This document shows positions 5,627-13,891 of a DNA stretch of 24,047 nucleotides, one piece after another. Origin of the DNA: Anaeromassilibacillus stercoravium (GTDB lineage: Bacteria; Bacillota; Clostridia; Oscillospirales; Acutalibacteraceae); assembly GCA_019118845.1 (NCBI GenBank), contig DWYE01000142.1, forward strand, positions 1 through 24,047. Reading direction: 5' to 3'. Position 1 is the first letter of the stretch. Each line of letters begins with the position of its first letter. Both the position numbers and the translations under genes were made by a program. The notes below the pieces were generated by a model. It had not been told where the DNA came from. It saw only the letters and a program-made list of their open reading frames with translations, and did no database searches.

Positions 5627-6958
5627 TTGAGCAAATACACCAAGGAGGACATCATCCGGATTATCCGGGAAAATGACGTGAAATTTGTCAGGCTGCAATT
5701 TACGGACATTTTCGGCACCTTGAAGAATGTGGCCATTACGACCAGCCAGGTGGAAAAAGCACTGGATAACAAGTGTATGTTCGACGGCTCTTCCATCGAG
5801 GGCTTTGTGCGTATTGAGGAGTCCGATATGTATCTCTGGCCGGATCTGGACACCTTTGTCATCTTGCCCTGGCACACCCGGCACGGGAAGATTGCCCGGC
5901 TGATCTGCGACGTCTACAAGCCGGACGGTACGCCGTTTGAAGGGGACCCGCGCTACATCCTGCGCAAAGCGATCCAAGATGCAGCGGACATGGGATACAG
6001 CTTCAACGTGGGGCCGGAGTGCGAATTCTTCCTGTTCAATACCGACGAGTATGGCCATCCCACCACCATCACCCATGATACGGCGGGCTATTTTGACATG
6101 GGGCCGTCCGATCTGGGCGAGAGCTGCCGTCGCGATATCTGCCTGACCCTCGAGGACATGGGATTTGAGATTGAGGCTTCCCACCATGAGGTGGCGATCG
6201 CACAACACGAGATCGACTTTAAATACAGCGAAGCGCTCTCTGCGGCAGACAACATCCTTACCTTTAAGATGGTGGTAAAATCGGCGGCCGATTCCCACGG
6301 CCTGTGTGCAACGTTTATGCCAAAGCCGGTCTATGGCCAGTGCGGTTCCGGTATGCACACCAACATGTCCCTATTTAAAGATGGAAAGAATGCGTTTTAT
6401 GACCCGGATTCGGAATCCGGCCTGAGCGAAATCGCCCATCAGTTCATCGCCGGCATCTGCAAGCATGTCAAGAGCATCAGCGCGATCACCAACCCGCTGG
6501 TCAATTCCTATAAGCGCTTGGTCCCCGGCTATGAAGCGCCTTGCTATATCGCCTGGACAACCTGTAACCGCAGCGCCCTGATCCGCGTTCCGGACACCCG
6601 CGGGGTGGGGACACGCGTGGAACTGCGTTCCCCGGACCCGGCGTGCAACCCGTACCTCGTCTTTGCCGTGCTGCTGCAAGCGGGCCTGGAGGGGATCCGC
6701 GAAGGGATGACCCCGCCCCCGCCGGTCAGTGCGAACATTTACGACATGAAAGAAGAGGACCGTAAGAAGCTGGGCATTGAGAACCTGCCCGCCGATCTGA
6801 TCGACGCAGTGGAGTGCATGGAGGCCGATCCCTTTATCCGTGAGGTATTGGGCGATCATGTTTATACAAAATATGTGGAGGCCAAACGGCAGGAGTGGAA
6901 AGAATATACCACGCGTGTGTCCCAGTGGGAAATCGAGCGGTATTTGAACAAATTTTAA
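5627..6958 (+). CDS. glnA: Glutamine synthetase, type I (GSI-alpha)
   Basis: Predicted ATP-dependent condensation of glutamate with ammonia to glutamine, as a cytoplasmic dodecamer. The 443-residue product matches GSI-alpha of Bacillus and Clostridium. Visible motifs are the beta-grasp region MFDGSSIEGF (51-60) followed by Arg62 (linked to feedback inhibition in the B. subtilis enzyme), the metal-binding GPECEFFLF (129-137), KPVYGQCGSGMHTNMS with the catalytic-site His244, and NSYKRLVPGYEAP (293-305). There is no GSI-beta adenylylation-site segment, so control should be by feedback and transcription. The TTG at 5627 is preferred because the purine-rich AGGGGG (5613-5618) lies 8 nt upstream and the product then begins MSKYTKED, as usual for the family. 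The in-frame ATG at 5621 would be only 2 nt from that site. It is divergent from gdhA and its leader ends in a terminator-like hairpin. Confidence 0.96.
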   Translation: MSKYTKEDIIRIIRENDVKFVRLQFTDIFGTLKNVAITTSQVEKALDNKCMFDGSSIEGFVRIEESDMYLWPDLDTFVILPWHTRHGKIARLICDVYKPDGTPFEGDPRYILRKAIQDAADMGYSFNVGPECEFFLFNTDEYGHPTTITHDTAGYFDMGPSDLGESCRRDICLTLEDMGFEIEASHHEVAIAQHEIDFKYSEALSAADNILTFKMVVKSAADSHGLCATFMPKPVYGQCGSGMHTNMSLFKDGKNAFYDPDSESGLSEIAHQFIAGICKHVKSISAITNPLVNSYKRLVPGYEAPCYIAWTTCNRSALIRVPDTRGVGTRVELRSPDPACNPYLVFAVLLQAGLEGIREGMTPPPPVSANIYDMKEEDRKKLGIENLPADLIDAVECMEADPFIREVLGDHVYTKYVEAKRQEWKEYTTRVSQWEIERYLNKF

Positions 6959-7288
6959 TGTTTTGTAGCGGACGGCTTGGAAACGGGACGCAGTGAGCCA
7001 TATAATGGTTGGAAATTTGAACCATGCCGGAAGGAGCAGTGGACCTGAGCCTGCGGCCCACTGGTTTCTGTAAATGCGGAGCATGTGCTCTGGAAATATT
7101 ATCTGAGACAGCGATGACGGTGTTTGATGCATTGAATACGTGCTTCCAATTTGCATAAATATGTCTTAGTAAGAGAATGTGTCTCCAACGGTTTCTGATG
7201 AAGCTGCGCGGTGTTCCTGAAGAGAAGCGTCGTTCTGGAACGCAGTATCTTGAGTAATTGAAACTTTTCTTGCCAGGAGGACAGTACC
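6959..7288. other. 330-nt gap between glnA and dapF, no supported gene
   Basis: No convincing protein is encoded. At its left end TTGGAA (6977-6982) and a perfect TATAAT (7001-7006), 18 nt apart, make a plausible plus-strand promoter. A hairpin CAGTGG/CCACTG (7037-7063) with a weak T-rich tail could be the glnA terminator. GAGCA-TG-TGCTC (7079-7090) is a tight inverted repeat. A second promoter candidate lies at 7132-7160. A longer hairpin (7204-7245; arms CTGC/GCAG and GTTCC/GGAAC) precedes dapF. A 44-codon ORF (7024-7158) lacks a ribosome site. No lysine riboswitch is recognisable. Confidence 0.5.
7132..7160 (+). promoter_or_regulatory. Candidate dapF promoter
   Basis: TTGAAT (7132-7137) and ATAAAT (7155-7160) are 17 nt apart. 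Predicted start is near 7167, giving a leader of about 120 nt with a hairpin at 7204-7245. An alternative promoter at 6977-7006 could also feed dapF. Confidence 0.5.
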
Positions 7289-8125
7289 ATGAAATTTACA
7301 AAGATGCATGGCACCGGGAACGACTATATCTATGTCAACGGCTTTGAGGAGAAGCTGGAAAACCCTTCAGAAGCGGCGGTTAAACTGAGCGACCGCCGGT
7401 TTGGAATCGGCTCCGATGGGCTGATCTTGATTTTGCCATCCGACGTGGCAGACTGCCGCATGGAGATGTTCAACGCGGACGGTTCCATAGGGAAGATGTG
7501 TGGAAACGGCATCCGCTGTGTGGCGAAATATGTCTACGACCGCGGGCTTGTGAAAAAGGACGTCCTGCGTGTGGAAACCCGCAGTGGTGTGAAAACCTTG
7601 CAGCTGCGTGTGGAGGATGGAAAGGTCGCTTCGGTGCGCGTCAATATGGGGCAGCCAGAGCTGGACCCGGAAAAAATCCCGGTCTTGTTTTCAAAGGACC
7701 GCATGGTGGACGAAGAGGTGTATACGCCCTCTGGAAACGTGTGGAGGGTCACCTGTGTTTCGATGGGCAACCCGCACGCGGTGATTTTTGTTGACGATGT
7801 GGAGGGATTGAATCTGCCTGCAATTGGCCCGGAGATGGAAAAGCACGCGATGTTCCCGGAGCGTGCCAATATCGAATTTGCACAGGTGACCGGTTCGCAT
7901 GAAGTGCAGATGCGCGTCTGGGAGCGCGGGTCCGGCGAGACCCTCGCCTGCGGAACGGGCGCGTGTGCCTGTGCGGTGGCCTCTGTGTTGACCGGAAAGG
8001 CGGACCGTGATGTGACGGTGCATTTGCGCGGCGGCGATCTGCATGTTTTCTGGGATCCGGATACGGACGACGTTTATATGGAAGGCCCTGCCGCTTTTGT
8101 CTTTGACGGAACTGTCGAAATCTGA
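7289..8125 (+). CDS. dapF: Diaminopimelate epimerase
   Basis: Predicted to convert LL-diaminopimelate to the meso form used in lysine and peptidoglycan synthesis. It is a cofactor-independent, two-base epimerase of the cytoplasm. The 278-residue product is family length. Both active-site cysteines are visible: Cys71 in MCGNGIRC and Cys221 in LACGTGACA, one in each of the two similar halves. The N-terminal MHGTGNDY motif and the GNPHAV segment are also typical. AGGAGG lies about 8 nt before the ATG. It stands immediately before dapL, which makes its LL-DAP substrate, so the two form the end of the aminotransferase variant of the pathway. The other dap genes are not in this window. Its last codons contain the dapL promoter. 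Confidence 0.97.
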   Translation: MKFTKMHGTGNDYIYVNGFEEKLENPSEAAVKLSDRRFGIGSDGLILILPSDVADCRMEMFNADGSIGKMCGNGIRCVAKYVYDRGLVKKDVLRVETRSGVKTLQLRVEDGKVASVRVNMGQPELDPEKIPVLFSKDRMVDEEVYTPSGNVWRVTCVSMGNPHAVIFVDDVEGLNLPAIGPEMEKHAMFPERANIEFAQVTGSHEVQMRVWERGSGETLACGTGACACAVASVLTGKADRDVTVHLRGGDLHVFWDPDTDDVYMEGPAAFVFDGTVEI

Positions 8126-8131
8126 TATAAT
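8103..8131 (+). promoter_or_regulatory. dapL promoter overlapping the end of dapF
   Basis: TTGACG (8103-8108) and a perfect TATAAT (8126-8131) are 17 nt apart, with an extended -10 TGA that is the dapF stop codon itself. Predicted start is near 8138, leaving a 44-nt leader. dapL can therefore be transcribed separately from dapF. Confidence 0.75.
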
Positions 8132-8181
8132 ATCGTATTGGACATTCTGTACGCTAAAACGAATTTTAGGAGGTTTTCGAT

Positions 8182-9402
8182 TTGCTGAAAGTCAATGAGA
8201 ATTTTGTCAAGCTTCCTGCCAGCTATCTGTTTGTGGACATCAACAATAAGGTGAACGCCTTTATGAAGGAGCACCCGGAGCAGGAGATCATCCGTCTGGG
8301 GATCGGCGACGTGACCCGTCCGCTGCCAAAGGCAGTCGTCGAGGCGATGTGTGCCGCTGCGAAGGAGATGGGCGAAGCGGAGACGTTCCGCGGCTATGGC
8401 CCCGAAGCGGGTTATGCGTTCCTCCGTGAGGCAATCGCAAAAAATGATTTTCAGGCCCGCGGGATTGATATTTCTGCGGATGAGATTTTTGTCAGCGACG
8501 GCGCGAAGAGCGACACCGGCAGCATCGGCGACATCTTTGGCGTGGACAATGTCGTCGCGGTATGCGACCCGGTCTACCCGGTCTATGTGGACACCAACGT
8601 CATGGCCGGACGTGCGGGCGATTATGTAGAGGGCAAAGGTTGGAGCAAGATTGTGTACATGCCTTGCAAAGAGGAAAACGGCTTCTTGCCGGAGATCCCG
8701 CAGCAGCCGGTGGACATGATCTATCTGTGTTTCCCAAACAATCCCTCCGGAGTGGGTATTACAAAGGAAGCTTTGAAAAAATGGGTGGATTATGCGTTGG
8801 AGAATCAATCCATCCTTCTCTATGACGCGGCATATGAAGCATTTATCACCGATCCGGACATGCCCCACAGCATTTTTGAGATCGAAGGGGCCAAGAAGTG
8901 CGCAATCGAATTCCGCAGTTTTTCCAAGACGGCGGGCTTTACCGGCACACGCTGCGCGTTCAGCGTGATCCCGAAGGAGCTCGAATACGACGGAGTATCC
9001 CTCAATAAGCTCTGGGACCGCCGCCAGTCCACCAAGATGAACGGCGTTTCGTATGTCGTCCAGCGCGGCGCAGAGGCGGTTTATTCCGAGGAAGGCAAGA
9101 AGGAAGTCCGTGAGAACATCGCCTATTACCTCAACAATGCAAAGATCATCCGCGAGGGCTTGAAAAAGGCGGGCTTCACAGTCTATGGCGGCGAGCATTC
9201 CCCCTATGTGTGGCTCAAGACGCCGCAAGGGGTTTCCTCCTGGGAATTCTTTGACATGCTGCTGGAGAAGTGCGGCGTGGTCGGTACGCCGGGCTCCGGA
9301 TTTGGTGCAAATGGGGAAGGCTTCTTCCGCCTGACCTCTTTCAATACAAAAGAAAATACGGAGAAGGCGCTTGCGAAGATCGTAGCGGCCTTTGCCGGTT
9401 AA
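8182..9402 (+). CDS. dapL: LL-diaminopimelate aminotransferase
   Basis: Predicted PLP enzyme that converts tetrahydrodipicolinate plus glutamate directly to LL-diaminopimelate, bypassing the succinylase and acetylase routes. The 406-residue product is family length and collinear with DapL. Family features seen are the N-terminal PASYLFVDI, RLGIGDVTRPLP, the FRGYGPEAGY segment, FPNNPSG (184-190), the YDAAYEAF region around 214-221, and the PLP lysine in SFSKTAGFTGTRC (Lys249). The TTG at 8182 is the likely start, with AGGAGG (8168-8173) 8 nt upstream. Glutamate is the amino donor, so it draws on the same pool as gdhA and glnA. It has its own promoter and a terminator after it, so it is probably a short transcript. 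Confidence 0.97.
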   Translation: MLKVNENFVKLPASYLFVDINNKVNAFMKEHPEQEIIRLGIGDVTRPLPKAVVEAMCAAAKEMGEAETFRGYGPEAGYAFLREAIAKNDFQARGIDISADEIFVSDGAKSDTGSIGDIFGVDNVVAVCDPVYPVYVDTNVMAGRAGDYVEGKGWSKIVYMPCKEENGFLPEIPQQPVDMIYLCFPNNPSGVGITKEALKKWVDYALENQSILLYDAAYEAFITDPDMPHSIFEIEGAKKCAIEFRSFSKTAGFTGTRCAFSVIPKELEYDGVSLNKLWDRRQSTKMNGVSYVVQRGAEAVYSEEGKKEVRENIAYYLNNAKIIREGLKKAGFTVYGGEHSPYVWLKTPQGVSSWEFFDMLLEKCGVVGTPGSGFGANGEGFFRLTSFNTKENTEKALAKIVAAFAG

Positions 9403-9423
9403 AACATTGCTTTGTGGTCGAGC

Positions 9424-9454
9424 GCCCCGCTTAGATGTAAGTCGGGGCTGTTTG
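9424..9454 (+). terminator. dapL terminator
   Basis: GCCCCG (9424-9429) pairs with CGGGGC (9443-9448). CTTA/TAAG extends the stem with one bulged T around a GATG loop. TGTTTG follows. It separates dapL from carA. Confidence 0.75.
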
Positions 9455-9515
9455 ACTGTAAATATACAAGATAGGGATTTGGGAATTTATTATTTTAGAA
9501 ACGGTTGGTGATTGA

Positions 9516-10592
9516 ATGAAAGCAGTCCTTATGCTCGAAAATGGCATGACATTTGAGGGCACGGGTTTCGGCTATGAGCACGACGTCCTGTGCGAAGTCG
9601 TGTTCAACTCGGCCATGTGCGGCTATACCGAGCTGCTCACAGACCCATCGTATGCTGGCCAAGGCGTTGTGATGACCTTCCCGTTGATCGGAAACTATGG
9701 CATCTGCTACGACGATGCGGAGTCCACAAAGCCGTGGCTGGGCGCGTTTATCGTTCGCTCCGTCTCTGGCATTGCCAGCAATTTCCGCTGTGATGTGGAT
9801 CTGGACACCTATTTAAAGCAGAATAAAGTGCCCGGCATGTGCGGCATTGATACCCGCGCGCTCACCCGTGTTCTGCGTGAAAGCGGTACGATGCGTGGCA
9901 TGATCTCTTATGGCGAGGCGATCGACCTGGCTGCGATGAAGAAGCAGATCGACGCGTTTGTGCTGAAGTCCTACGTGCCGGAGGTCAGCGACCGGGAGGG
10001 AAAGGTCTATGGCGACGGCCCCATCCGTGTGGCTCTGGCCGACTACGGTGTGAAGCATAACATCATCCGCTGCTTGGTCAAGCGCGGCTGTACGGTCAAA
10101 TGTTTCCCTTATGACGCCTCCATGGAGGAGATTCTGGCATTCTCCCCCGACGGCGTTATGCTGAGCAACGGCCCTGGCGACCCGCAGGCGTGCGTCAAAT
10201 CCATCGAGGAGCTCAAGCGGCTGTATAACCACGGCCTCCCAATTTTCGGCATCTGCCTCGGCCACCAGCTGATGGCGCTGGCGCAGGGCTTTGACACCTA
10301 CAAGTTGAAATATGGCCACAGAGGGATCAACCATCCAGTGAAGGACCTCGAAGCCAACCGTGTATATATTACTTCCCAAAACCATGGCTTTGTCGTCAAT
10401 GCGGACACCGTCGATCCCGCTGTTGCGGACGTCAGCTTTGTCAGCATGAACGACGGCAGCGTGGAAGGCCTGCGTTATAAAAACGGCCGGGTCTTTACGG
10501 TGCAGTTCCATCCGGAAGCTTCTTCCGGCCCGCTGGACACCGGGTTCCTGTTTGACAAATTTATCGATCTGATGGGAGGGAGCCGCATATGA
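9516..10592 (+). CDS. carA: Carbamoyl-phosphate synthase small subunit (glutaminase)
   Basis: Predicted to hydrolyse glutamine and pass ammonia to CarB for carbamoyl phosphate synthesis (pyrimidines and arginine). The 358-residue product is family length. The N-terminal domain (1 to about 150) has the usual ENGMTFEG, GYTEL and CGIDTRALTR motifs. The C-terminal class I glutamine amidotransferase domain carries the triad Cys247 (FGICLGHQ), His332 and Glu334 (QFHPEASSGP). The ATG at 9516 has only a weak GGTG site, but no better start is seen. Its stop overlaps the carB start by 4 nt (ATGA), so translation is probably coupled. I find no convincing promoter in the 60 nt after the dapL terminator. 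carAB lies with purine rather than pyr genes. Confidence 0.97.
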   Translation: MKAVLMLENGMTFEGTGFGYEHDVLCEVVFNSAMCGYTELLTDPSYAGQGVVMTFPLIGNYGICYDDAESTKPWLGAFIVRSVSGIASNFRCDVDLDTYLKQNKVPGMCGIDTRALTRVLRESGTMRGMISYGEAIDLAAMKKQIDAFVLKSYVPEVSDREGKVYGDGPIRVALADYGVKHNIIRCLVKRGCTVKCFPYDASMEEILAFSPDGVMLSNGPGDPQACVKSIEELKRLYNHGLPIFGICLGHQLMALAQGFDTYKLKYGHRGINHPVKDLEANRVYITSQNHGFVVNADTVDPAVADVSFVSMNDGSVEGLRYKNGRVFTVQFHPEASSGPLDTGFLFDKFIDLMGGSRI

Positions 10593-13500
10593 GCAAGAAT
10601 CCAAATATCAAAAAGGTTGTCATCATCGGCTCCGGCCCGATTATCATCGGCCAGGCGGCGGAATTCGACTATGCGGGCACGCAAGCGTGCCGCGCGATCC
10701 GGGAAGAGGGCGTGGAAGTCGTCCTGATCAACTCCAACCCGGCGACGATCATGACGGACAAGCAGATCGCCGATAAAGTGTACATCGAACCGCTGACCGT
10801 GGAGACCATCAAAAAGGTCATTATCAAAGAAAAGCCGGACAGCATCCTGCCGACCCTGGGCGGCCAGAACGCGCTGAACTTGGCGGTGGAGCTGGAGGAA
10901 TCCGGTTTCCTGAAGGAGCACAATGTCACGATGATCGGCACCAGCGCCGATACGATCCGCATGGCGGAGGACCGCGAGCTCTTCAAAGAGGCGATGGAGC
11001 GCATCCACCAGCCCTGTGCAGAGAGCGAGATCGCGGAGGATCTGGACCGCGCCTTGCAGGTGGCGGAGCGCATCGGCTACCCGGTGGTGGTTCGCCCGGC
11101 GTATACCCTCGGCGGCAGCGGCGGCGGCATTGCGTATGACCGCGAGCAGCTGATCTCCATTGCGTCTTTGGGTTTGCACCGCAGCCGCGTGCATCAGGTC
11201 CTGATCGAGCGCTGCATCTCCGGCTGGAAAGAGATTGAATACGAAGTGATGCGGGATAAAAACGGCAACTGCATCACCGTTTGTAATATGGAAAACTTCG
11301 ACCCGGTGGGCGTGCATACCGGCGACTCGATCGTAGTGGCGCCCTGCCAGACGCTGGCGGATAAGGAAACCCAGATGCTGCGCAGCGCGGCGCTGGATAT
11401 TATCACGGAGCTGGGCGTCGAAGGCGGCTGCAACGTGCAGTTTGCCCTGAATCCCAATAGCTTTGAATACTGCGTCATCGAGGTAAACCCGCGTGTGAGC
11501 CGCTCCTCGGCGTTGGCTTCCAAAGCGACAGGCTATCCGATCGCAAAGGTGGCCTCTAAGATTGCGCTGGGGTACACGCTGGACGAAATCCCCAATGCAA
11601 TCACCAAGAAAACCTACGCCTGCTTCGAGCCGACGCTGGACTATTGCGTCGTGAAAATCCCGAAGTGGCCGTTCGACAAATTCCAAAATGCCAAGCGCCT
11701 GCTGGGAACCCAGATGAAGGCGACCGGCGAGGTCATGGGCATCGCTCCGACGTTTGAGGGCGCGCTGATGAAGTCCGTGCGCTGCTTGGAAGTCAATATG
11801 ATGAGTCTGATCGATAAAAACCTCAAGGGATTGAGCGACGATGCGATCGGCGAGCGCCTGCACGTCGTAGACGACCGCCGCCTGTTCGTCTTGGCGGAGG
11901 CACTGCGCCGTGGCTTTACAGCGCAGGAGATCCACGACATCACAAAGATCGACCTGTGGTTCCTGGACAAGCTGGTTTCCATCGTCAATGTTGAAAAAGC
12001 GCTTGCTTCCGAAGAGCTTGACCGGGCGTTGCTGTTCAGGGCAAAGGACTACGGCTTCCTGGATGAGACGATTTCGGAACTCAGCGGGAAGAGCATCGAA
12101 GAGATCCGCAAGCTGGAAGATGAATGGAACATCAAGCCCGTCTATAAGATGGTCGATACCTGCGCGGCGGAATTCGATGCTGCAACGCCTTACTATTATT
12201 CCAGCTACGGTTCGGAGAACGAGTCCATCTGCCAGAAGGACCGCAAGAAGGTGCTGGTCATCGGTTCCGGCCCGATCCGCATCGGGCAGGGCATCGAGTT
12301 TGACTTCTGCTCCGTCCACAGCGTTTGGGCGCTGCGCGACCTCGGCTATGAGACCATCATCATGAACAACAACCCGGAGACCGTCAGCACGGACTTCGAC
12401 ATTGCGGACAAGCTCTATTTTGAACCGCTGACCCCTGAAGATGTGCTCCATGTCGTGCAGTTGGAGAAGCCCGACGGCGCGGTGGTGCAGTTTGGCGGCC
12501 AGACGGCGATTAAACTGGCCGGCGCCATCGAAAAGATGGGAATCCCGATTTTGGGCACCTCGTTTGACAGCATCGACGCAGCGGAGGACCGCGAGCGTTT
12601 TGATGCGATCTTGAACGAGTGCGAGATCCCGCGCGCCGCAGGCCGCACGGTATTCACCTGTGCGGAGGCGCTTGCCGCTGCGAATGAGCTGGGATACCCG
12701 GTCCTGGTGCGCCCGTCCTATGTGCTCGGCGGCCAGGGGATGCACATCGCCTACAGCGACGAGGATGTGATCGAAGACATCGGCGCCATCAACCAGATTG
12801 CACAAGAGCACCCCATCCTGGTCGATAAATATATCATGGGCACGGAAGTGGAAGTTGACGCGGTGTGCGACGGAATCGACTCGGTGATCCCGGGTATCAT
12901 GCAGCACATCGAACGCGCTGGCGTACACTCCGGCGACAGCATTTCGGTCTATCCCGCGGTGGATGTAAGCAAGGAAATGCAGGACATCATCGTCGAGTAC
13001 ACCCGCCGCCTGGCGAAGGCGCTCAAGGTCAAGGGCCTGCTGAATATTCAGTTTATTGTGAAGGACAACCAGGTCTATGTGATCGAGGCCAATCCGCGTT
13101 CGTCCCGTACGGTCCCCTACATCAGCAAGGTGACCGATATCCCAATCGTCCCGCTGGCGGTCGGAACCTTCTTCGGGAAGACCCTGCCGGAGATGGGCTA
13201 TGAATATGGATTGCAGCCTGAAAAAGAGCTCATCGCCATCAAGATGCCGGTGTTCTCCTTTGAAAAGCTGTATGGTGCGGACGTCAATCTCGGGCCGGAG
13301 ATGAAATCTACCGGCGAGGTTCTGGGCGTGGCCCGAACCTTTGACGAGGCGATGATCAAGGCGTTCTACGGCGCGGGCACCCACATGATTAAAAAGGGTC
13401 GTGTCATTATCACGGTTAAGAACAGCGATAAACAGGAGGTTCTGCCGATTGCGCGCGGCCTGTATGAGCTGGGCTGGACGATCTATGCCACGGCGGGCAC

Positions 13501-13807
13501 GTCCGATTTCCTGAATGATAATGGCATTCCCACCATCCGCACCAATAAGATTGGCGCCGGGAAGCCGGACATTCTGGATGTGATCTTGTCCGGAAAGATC
13601 GACCTGGTCATCAACACGCCTTCGAAGGGCGTGGCGCACAACCGCGACGGCTATCTCATCCGCCGCAATGCGGTAGAGGCCGGCATTCCGTGCTTGACCT
13701 CGTTGGACACCGCCAATGCATTCCTGACCTGCGCACAGCACGTGGAGACGACGCAGCTGTCGGTCATCGATATTACGACGGTATCCAGCTTCTTAAACTT
13801 TATCTAA
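10589..13807 (+). CDS. carB: Carbamoyl-phosphate synthase large subunit
   Basis: Predicted synthetase that makes carbamoyl phosphate from bicarbonate, ammonia from CarA and two ATP. The 1072-residue product is the full family length. Two homologous ATP-grasp halves are clear: the first opens with VVIIGSGPIIIGQAAEFDYAG and GGQNALN, the second (from about residue 556) with VLVIGSGPIRIGQGIEFDF and GGQTAIK. An oligomerisation region lies between them. The last 130 or so residues form the allosteric MGS-like domain (YATAGTSDFL, TPSKG). GGAGGG (10575-10580) is 8 nt from the ATG. The gene overlaps carA by 4 nt. Its codons avoid TTA, CTA and TCA nearly throughout, which leaves a very long open frame on the opposite strand; that frame is not a gene. 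Confidence 0.98.
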   Translation: MSKNPNIKKVVIIGSGPIIIGQAAEFDYAGTQACRAIREEGVEVVLINSNPATIMTDKQIADKVYIEPLTVETIKKVIIKEKPDSILPTLGGQNALNLAVELEESGFLKEHNVTMIGTSADTIRMAEDRELFKEAMERIHQPCAESEIAEDLDRALQVAERIGYPVVVRPAYTLGGSGGGIAYDREQLISIASLGLHRSRVHQVLIERCISGWKEIEYEVMRDKNGNCITVCNMENFDPVGVHTGDSIVVAPCQTLADKETQMLRSAALDIITELGVEGGCNVQFALNPNSFEYCVIEVNPRVSRSSALASKATGYPIAKVASKIALGYTLDEIPNAITKKTYACFEPTLDYCVVKIPKWPFDKFQNAKRLLGTQMKATGEVMGIAPTFEGALMKSVRCLEVNMMSLIDKNLKGLSDDAIGERLHVVDDRRLFVLAEALRRGFTAQEIHDITKIDLWFLDKLVSIVNVEKALASEELDRALLFRAKDYGFLDETISELSGKSIEEIRKLEDEWNIKPVYKMVDTCAAEFDAATPYYYSSYGSENESICQKDRKKVLVIGSGPIRIGQGIEFDFCSVHSVWALRDLGYETIIMNNNPETVSTDFDIADKLYFEPLTPEDVLHVVQLEKPDGAVVQFGGQTAIKLAGAIEKMGIPILGTSFDSIDAAEDRERFDAILNECEIPRAAGRTVFTCAEALAAANELGYPVLVRPSYVLGGQGMHIAYSDEDVIEDIGAINQIAQEHPILVDKYIMGTEVEVDAVCDGIDSVIPGIMQHIERAGVHSGDSISVYPAVDVSKEMQDIIVEYTRRLAKALKVKGLLNIQFIVKDNQVYVIEANPRSSRTVPYISKVTDIPIVPLAVGTFFGKTLPEMGYEYGLQPEKELIAIKMPVFSFEKLYGADVNLGPEMKSTGEVLGVARTFDEAMIKAFYGAGTHMIKKGRVIITVKNSDKQEVLPIARGLYELGWTIYATAGTSDFLNDNGIPTIRTNKIGAGKPDILDVILSGKIDLVINTPSKGVAHNRDGYLIRRNAVEAGIPCLTSLDTANAFLTCAQHVETTQLSVIDITTVSSFLNFI

Positions 13808-13817
13808 ACCGGTCTGC

Positions 13818-13839
13818 GCCGGGGGCTTCCACCCCCGGC
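13818..13839 (+). terminator. GC-rich hairpin between carB and purC
   Basis: GCCGGGGG (13818-13825) pairs perfectly with CCCCCGGC (13832-13839) around a 6-nt loop, 10 nt after the carB stop. The nearest T runs (TGTTTC, CTTTTT) start several bases later, so it may be a leaky terminator or a processing or stability hairpin inside the operon. Confidence 0.5.
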
Positions 13840-13891
13840 AATGCCTGTTTCTCGACTTTTTAAATTGAATCGAACTAGGAGGATTTTTATC

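Noticed and set aside
7024..7158. A 44-codon ORF with a CKCGAC motif between glnA and dapF
   Set aside because: There is no ribosome site and no recognisable similarity, and it overlaps hairpins and a promoter. Probably chance.
7167..7288. A lysine riboswitch (L box) before dapF
   Set aside because: The leader has a hairpin but no recognisable L-box core and no terminator next to the gene.
8074..9228. A 384-codon minus-strand frame opposite dapL (and similar frames opposite glnA, purF, purB and glmS)
   Set aside because: These are antisense shadows of clearly recognised enzymes with no independent start signals.
10475..13741. A 1088-codon open frame on the minus strand opposite carB
   Set aside because: It is in codon register with carB and exists because carB lacks TTA, CTA and TCA codons. 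The translation is low-complexity, rich in His, Arg, Asp and Leu, and matches no family I know, while carB is unmistakable.
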